From Chrysemys picta bellii (Eukaryota > Chordata > Testudines > Emydidae): a DNA stretch of 64,000 nt. Shown here piece after piece: positions 59,812 through 64,000 of this stretch (the first letter of the stretch is position 1; each line of letters opens with the position of its first letter). Below the pieces are notes generated by a model that did no database searches, was not told where the DNA came from, and was given only the letters and a program-made list of their open reading frames with translations. The stretch covers positions 51,107,498 through 51,171,497 of the forward strand of contig NC_088791.1 of assembly GCF_011386835.1 (NCBI RefSeq). The letters run 5' to 3'. The translations under genes and the position numbers were made by a program.

Positions 59812-59970
59812 TCAGCCGATGGAGGAGCAGGAGCGCTTTTTACTACAGCGTCTCTGCGGGGCTGACTTCCCGGACCGAGGCAGTGGAGGGGATTGGCGGA
59901 GGCAGGCGAAGGACGAGTCGGTGGTGGCGGTAGAAATCCCCGTGAAGTCCCGTGAGCAGAATCGATGCAT
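59812..59970 (-). promoter_or_regulatory. IFRD1 upstream ORF, 52 codons
   Basis: In the inferred IFRD1 leader, the first ATG on the minus strand (59970) opens a 52-codon frame that ends at TGA (59814-59812), 75 nt before the IFRD1 ATG. The peptide starts MHRFCSRDF and is Ser/Arg/Pro-rich. It overlaps no other gene. IFRD1 mRNA is reported in the literature to be controlled by a leader uORF that drives stress-sensitive decay; the uORF here sits where that one should. Its translation is inferred, not shown. Confidence 0.75.
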
Positions 59971-60023
59971 CTTTCTCCTCTCAGACACCTGGAGCTAAAG
60001 GCGAAGAGACGGCGCCGACGCCG

Positions 60024-60031
60024 CTTTTATA
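60024..60031 (-). promoter_or_regulatory. TATA box of the IFRD1 promoter
   Basis: TATAAAAG on the minus strand inside GC-rich DNA, 288 nt upstream of the IFRD1 ATG. A start site about 25-30 nt downstream (near 59995-60000) would put the uORF start about 28 nt into the mRNA. Confidence 0.65.
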
Positions 60032-60070
60032 GCCGAACGGGCTAAGGGGGCGGGCAGAGTGACGCATTGC

Positions 60071-60078
60071 TGACGTCA
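60071..60078. promoter_or_regulatory. CRE/ATF site (TGACGTCA)
   Basis: A perfect palindromic CRE 40 nt upstream of the IFRD1 TATA box. A CCAAT motif lies at 60090-60094. This fits a stress- and cAMP-responsive immediate-early gene; binding is inferred from the motif only. Confidence 0.55.
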
Positions 60079-60158
60079 ACCTGATATAACCAATGATCAG
60101 CTCTGGTTTACAGGACTCGTGACTCATACGCGCCTGGTGCCGATCATGGTGGCGCGTT

Positions 60159-60177
60159 GCATGTTGGGATGTGTAGT
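60159..60177 (-). promoter_or_regulatory. ZNF143/STAF-type site 3
   Basis: The minus strand reads ACTACACATCCCAACATGC, a close match to the consensus, about 130 nt upstream of the TATA box. Confidence 0.6.
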
Positions 60178-60248
60178 CTCATCAGGCTCACAAGGACAGC
60201 CTCCCGCGGCAGCGCTGGTAGTGTGTAAGAGCATCCCAGGACATCATT

Positions 60249-60267
60249 GCATGCTGGGAAATGTAGG
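60249..60267 (-). promoter_or_regulatory. ZNF143/STAF-type site 4
   Basis: The minus strand reads CCTACATTTCCCAGCATGC. It is 90 nt from site 3 with partly similar flanks. Confidence 0.6.
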
Positions 60268-60269
60268 CT

Positions 60270-61432
60270 CAGCTTCTCTGGGCTATGGTAGGACGCCGTG
60301 GAGCGCACGTCGGCTTCCCCTCTACAGGCGTGTCCCTGTCTGACCTGCTGAGTGGATGTTGCTGAGCGGAGCGCACGCAGGTCCCGGTGGAGCGGTTGGA
60401 GTAAAACAGCTGAGACTCACACAGGCGCTTGAGTCAGATCAGAGCCTTCTGGTGCTGCTAGGGCTCATGGATCTGGGGAGAGATGGTAAAAATGGCTCTT
60501 CCTGAAACACACACAGTACAGTCCCCTCCCCACCAAGGGGAGGAGAATAGCACTGAGAATGAGGTGAACAGAGCGCTCTTCCTTTCCCCCCTTTCCATGG
60601 CTTGTAGCATGGTGTTATATGTGTCTTAATTTAGCCCCATAACGCAGCAGTTCCCAACTATAGTACATGTACCGGAGGCTGGTGGAGACGAATTGGCTGG
60701 TCACACGATGCTAGTCTGGCTCTCCTCATATCCAGCTGCGATGTCGCATTAAAGACAGCTAAAAATACATTGAATATTTAACTACTAATCTGCTATGGGA
60801 TTGCCACAGAGATATTATGTGATCATGAATGGAAGGAAACGCAATCCACGCAATTGTGAATGAGAGAGGGTGGAGGCATCTGAAAAGATGTACGCATATG
60901 CCATAGAACCATTCCACCTTGCATTTTGCCGTGATGCTGGGAGTACCTTTCCCAGATCTGAAGAAGAGCTCTGTGTGCGACTCAAAAGCTTGTCTCTGTC
61001 ACCAACAGAAGTTAGTCCAATAAAAGATTTTACCTCACATTATATCATCTTGTCTCATATCCTGCGACCAGCACTGCACACGTACAAGAATCGAATAGAG
61101 CAATTATAAATGTAACTTGATGTTCTTAATACAATGTACAATAGTTATTCAATGGAAGTGAAATGTAAATAGAATGTTAATTATGGATAAAGATTACAAA
61201 AGGCAAAAATGTTCATAGAAAGAATCAAAAGGCACAGATCTGCTAGTCCAGACAAGGAAAACATCATTATTGTGTTTATTCTGCCATTAAGGTATCTACA
61301 GGCTATTCTATTCTATTCTACATAGGGTCTTATACCACACATCACTGTAGTAGCTATCATTTCTCTGCCGTTTTGGGATGTAGTTGGTTGTGTAGAATTT
61401 AACAATTTAAATTAATATTCTAGTTAAAATAA
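60270..61432. other. Upstream of IFRD1
   Basis: No exon is supported. ZNF277, the expected upstream neighbour from mammalian synteny, was looked for on the minus strand and not seen. Confidence 0.45.
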
Positions 61433-61440
61433 CTTTAGAT

Positions 61441-62687
61441 CAGTGGCAGATTAATGCACGGGCCCACAGGGCCTGTGCCCAGGGGCCCCAGCCAATTTGG
61501 GAGCCCCCAATCTGGCCGTGGGCCCCGGAATCCAGCCACGGCAGGTGGGCTCTGGCCCCAGGTTCACCCCTCTGCCGTTGCCATAGCCCACGTTGTCTCC
61601 TCCAGCCCCAGGCTTTGGCCTCATGGTGGCAGGTTCTGTCCCACAGCCGCAGGCCCCGGGCTCATCACCCCTTCCCCATTGCCTGTGGGCCCTGCTGCCA
61701 TCTCAGCCCCCAGCTGCATGCTCCATCCCCTGGCTGCAGGGCTTTTGGCTCGGGCCCAGGATCTGGCTCGGGCCCCTGGCCATATCCTTGCCGCTCCTGG
61801 CTTCTCACACTCCCCCCCCATTGCCCTGGCCCTCACTGCCTCCCTATCCACCTCTCCATTCAGGGCTTAATTTGTCCCTGGGCTTGCTGGGGCTGAGTAA
61901 GTCTGCTGTGAAAAGTGATATTCGTATGTTTGTTAATATCACTTTTCACAGCAGACTTAGTAGCTATCTGGGAGGCTGTGAAAAGTGATATTAACATACA
62001 AGTATCACAAGCAGCAGACTTACTAGCTAGCTAGTCTAAAAAAAAAAGGAGCCACAAAAGCCAACGAAATAACAAAAAAGACAAGAACATGCAAAGCACC
62101 TTATTTATGTTTCTATTCTGTTTAGGTCTGGTAAAGAATAGAGACAACTGTATATTATTTTTATTACTGAGCCTGCAAAACCATACATAAATCAATTATA
62201 ATGATTTGGAAATGTATATATGTGTATTTATTTGCCTTTTCTAAAGTTAATTAAGTATTTTAGGAAAAAGTGTGAGAGCAGCCACCAGCAAGAGTTGCAG
62301 CCCTGGTGAGGAGCTCCCAATGCATAATGGTCAGGTTTAAGAAAACTGGGGGAGATGAAAGAACCACTTGTTGACCTGTGAATGACTGATTCTTGTAACA
62401 CTAATGTTGTCCAAATTAGCAGTGAACACCTTTGTGTGATGCTTATGGATAATATCTAGCCCTATTCATTTTCTATGTTGAAAAACTGAGCAGTTAATTT
62501 AGGCATAATGAACTGGGATATGACTTGCTTCATTATTAATGCAGTGTGTAAACACTGAATGGAGTCTTTGTATTAATTTTGATACATTTAGATCAATTTT
62601 GATACATTTCTGTTTTTAATGGAGTATGACTGAGGGGGCCAAGTGTTCTTTGTGTTCAGGGCCCGAATAAATCTTAATCCACCACTG
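61441..62687. mobile_element. hAT-like element, 1247 bp
   Basis: CAGTGGCAGATTAATG to ATCTTAATCCACCACTG, flanked by CTTTAGAT (61433-61440) and CTGTAGAT (62688-62695), 7 of 8. The left third is C-rich (GGCCC repeats); no transposase was seen. It holds the hairpin at 61892-61963. Confidence 0.8.
61892..61963. repeat. Strong hairpin inside the hAT-like element
   Basis: AAGTCTGCTGTGAAAAGTGA and its complement TCACTTTTCACAGCAGACTT face each other over a short spacer (TATTCGTATGTTTGTTAATA). A third, partial copy (GGCTGTGAAAAGTGATATTA) follows at 61975. Confidence 0.85.
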
Positions 62688-62695
62688 CTGTAGAT

Positions 62696-63647
62696 ATAAG
62701 GTAAAAGATGGACTCTTCTACAATATTCATCTCGTGGAAAATTCTGGTAAAACTCAAGTGCTTTACTCAGCCTCTTTGTACATAAATTGACAGCAGATAA
62801 CTTTTTTTTTAGACACAACATTTCTTTCCCACACAAACCTGGTTTTATCGCACTGATTATTTAGTTCATAAATGTGAAATCTTGAAAATGAGGCAATGCA
62901 AATCTCGCTGCAGGCTGAAGAAATGAATCCTTCATTTCATGCTTACAAATCAATGGGGATCTTTTTAACACATTAAAAAGACTAGTGTGGCACATTTGGA
63001 TTTAGAGGCTGTGTTTCAAGTGTGCCTGATTTTTTTTCATGCAGATTTGTCTATTTATTAATCTGACACTAACTGCCACTGAAATTCAGCATTTGTAAAA
63101 TGAAAAATTTTCCCTCTGTGGACTCCCCAGGCAACAACAAAGGAGAAACTATTCTGATTTTTCTAAAACAAGACTTTAGTTTTTCAATCCTGAATGCTTT
63201 GAATGTTTACATTCTCAGTACCCATTTACTGTAGCAGTATTGCAGTGTTTGATATAAGGAAACCAACAGCTGCAGAACATGCTGAAAAGTGAAGTAAGAC
63301 AGCTAATTACAACATATCTATGAACATTTTTTGCTAAATTCTGTCTTTTTCCATTTCCTAGAAAAAAATGTAACTGGTTCTTTGGGAGAGTTGTCTCTGT
63401 ATATTCATACATATGAGATCCACTCCCTAGCATGCTGAGCTCTGGAAGCCTTCTGGAAAGATGTGGCTGTTGGGGCTACATGAGTGCCTCCTTGCAGATT
63501 CAGAACTAAAATTATAAAATGGGCTGTTTGGCTAGATCCATTTCAGTTTATTTTAAAGCCCTATGAGAGTAGAACAAAGAAGAAAGGAAGGTGGACATGT
63601 AGTGCGAATATACAGAGGCAATACTGTCCAAGAACCTCTGTTTTTAT
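62696..63647. other. No gene recognised
   Basis: AT-rich. Frames at 63215 and 63484 show no family resemblance. Confidence 0.5.
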
Positions 63648-64000
63648 CAGGGTGGATTTGATTTAAATCATGATTTAAATCACTAGTCAGGAAGATTCAA
63701 TTTAATGATGGTTTTCTACATTCTTGTTGGTTCTTATAATCTTAATACATATTCTTCACAACTCAGAGATAGATGTAGGTTTCATTTTTAGAAGGTACAC
63801 ACAATACATTTTTAAACAGTGATTTATTTTGAAAACTTTTCAGATTAGTTTTACAGCTGTATCAGAAAATGAATGATTGTTTGGTTATTTCATTTACCAA
63901 AGGTAGTTGAAGCAGATATTTATGAAGTCATTGGGAGGTAAACTATCTCCAATTCAACAGGTTAATCATTAATATTTGGAAGGTTTTCTTGCCATGCTGT
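63648..64000. mobile_element. hAT-like element, left end only
   Basis: It starts CAGGGTGGATTTGATTTAAA after GTTTTTAT. A perfect palindrome lies at 63660-63681, centred on ATCATGAT. The right end is beyond the window. Confidence 0.5.

Larger units (their letters stand above)
58990..60060. promoter_or_regulatory. CpG-rich promoter block of IFRD1
   Basis: About 1.1 kb, rich in CpG within an AT-rich neighbourhood. It covers the TATA box, leader, exon 1 and the start of intron 1. An NRF1-like GCGCATGCGT lies at 59345-59354. Long open frames here on both strands are a by-product of GC content. Confidence 0.75.

Noticed and set aside
58998..59933. 311-codon plus-strand open frame (and overlapping frames on both strands)
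   Set aside because: It lies in the IFRD1 CpG island, antisense to the leader and exon 1. The composition is Pro/Arg/Ala/Gly-rich as expected from GC-rich DNA, with no domain or splice support.
60270..64000. ZNF277 exons expected upstream of IFRD1
   Set aside because: No C2H2 zinc-finger or other ZNF277-like exon could be read on the minus strand; the gene probably lies beyond the window.

Overview
The window is vertebrate nuclear DNA, most likely from a cryptodiran turtle. The evidence is a tRNA-derived SINE of the turtle Cry type, CR1 and L2-type LINE fragments, Penelope-like (PLE), Harbinger and hAT transposons, and spliced genes with reptile-like protein sequences. There are no bacterial features, operons or CRISPR arrays. 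Almost all of the many open frames are fortuitous; real coding sequence is confined to two spliced host genes and a few transposon proteins.

Host genes. Both lie on the minus strand, in the order and orientation IFRD1 then LSMEM1 known from mammals. IFRD1 has 12 coding exons between 59736 and 44617. All splice junctions could be read with GT/AG ends and matching phase, giving a 434-residue protein. Its promoter is a CpG-rich block at about 58990-60060 with a TATA box, a CRE and four ZNF143/STAF-type sites. A 52-codon upstream ORF sits in its 5' leader, and a candidate poly(A) signal lies at 43903. LSMEM1 has three coding exons (32989 to 24043), giving a 160-residue single-pass membrane protein; its upstream non-coding exon was not found.

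Transposons. At 1-24 kb (downstream of LSMEM1): a 5'-truncated PLE with an open reverse transcriptase/GIY-YIG frame and a 10-bp target duplication (2846-5309); a folded PLE tail (11552-11904); an antisense L2-like LINE broken by a Cry SINE; and a three-level nest at 14.5-18 kb (a CR1 holding a foldback hAT holding a solo LTR). These are followed by a GC-rich hAT-like element and nested LTRs at 19.7-22.8 kb. At 24-44 kb (LSMEM1 introns and the intergenic space): hAT and Harbinger MITEs, two more folded PLE tails, CR1 pieces and a 4.34-kb Harbinger element with both of its genes, each disabled. IFRD1 introns hold two hAT MITEs sharing one target site, another hAT MITE, and a 36-bp PLE-tail fragment with its own duplication. 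The 61.4-64 kb end carries a 1.25-kb hAT-like element with an internal hairpin and the start of another hAT element.

The most unusual material is the family of short, often palindromic PLE-tail insertions with hammerhead-like cores and clean target duplications, ranging from 36 to about 320 bp. No other new multi-gene system was seen.
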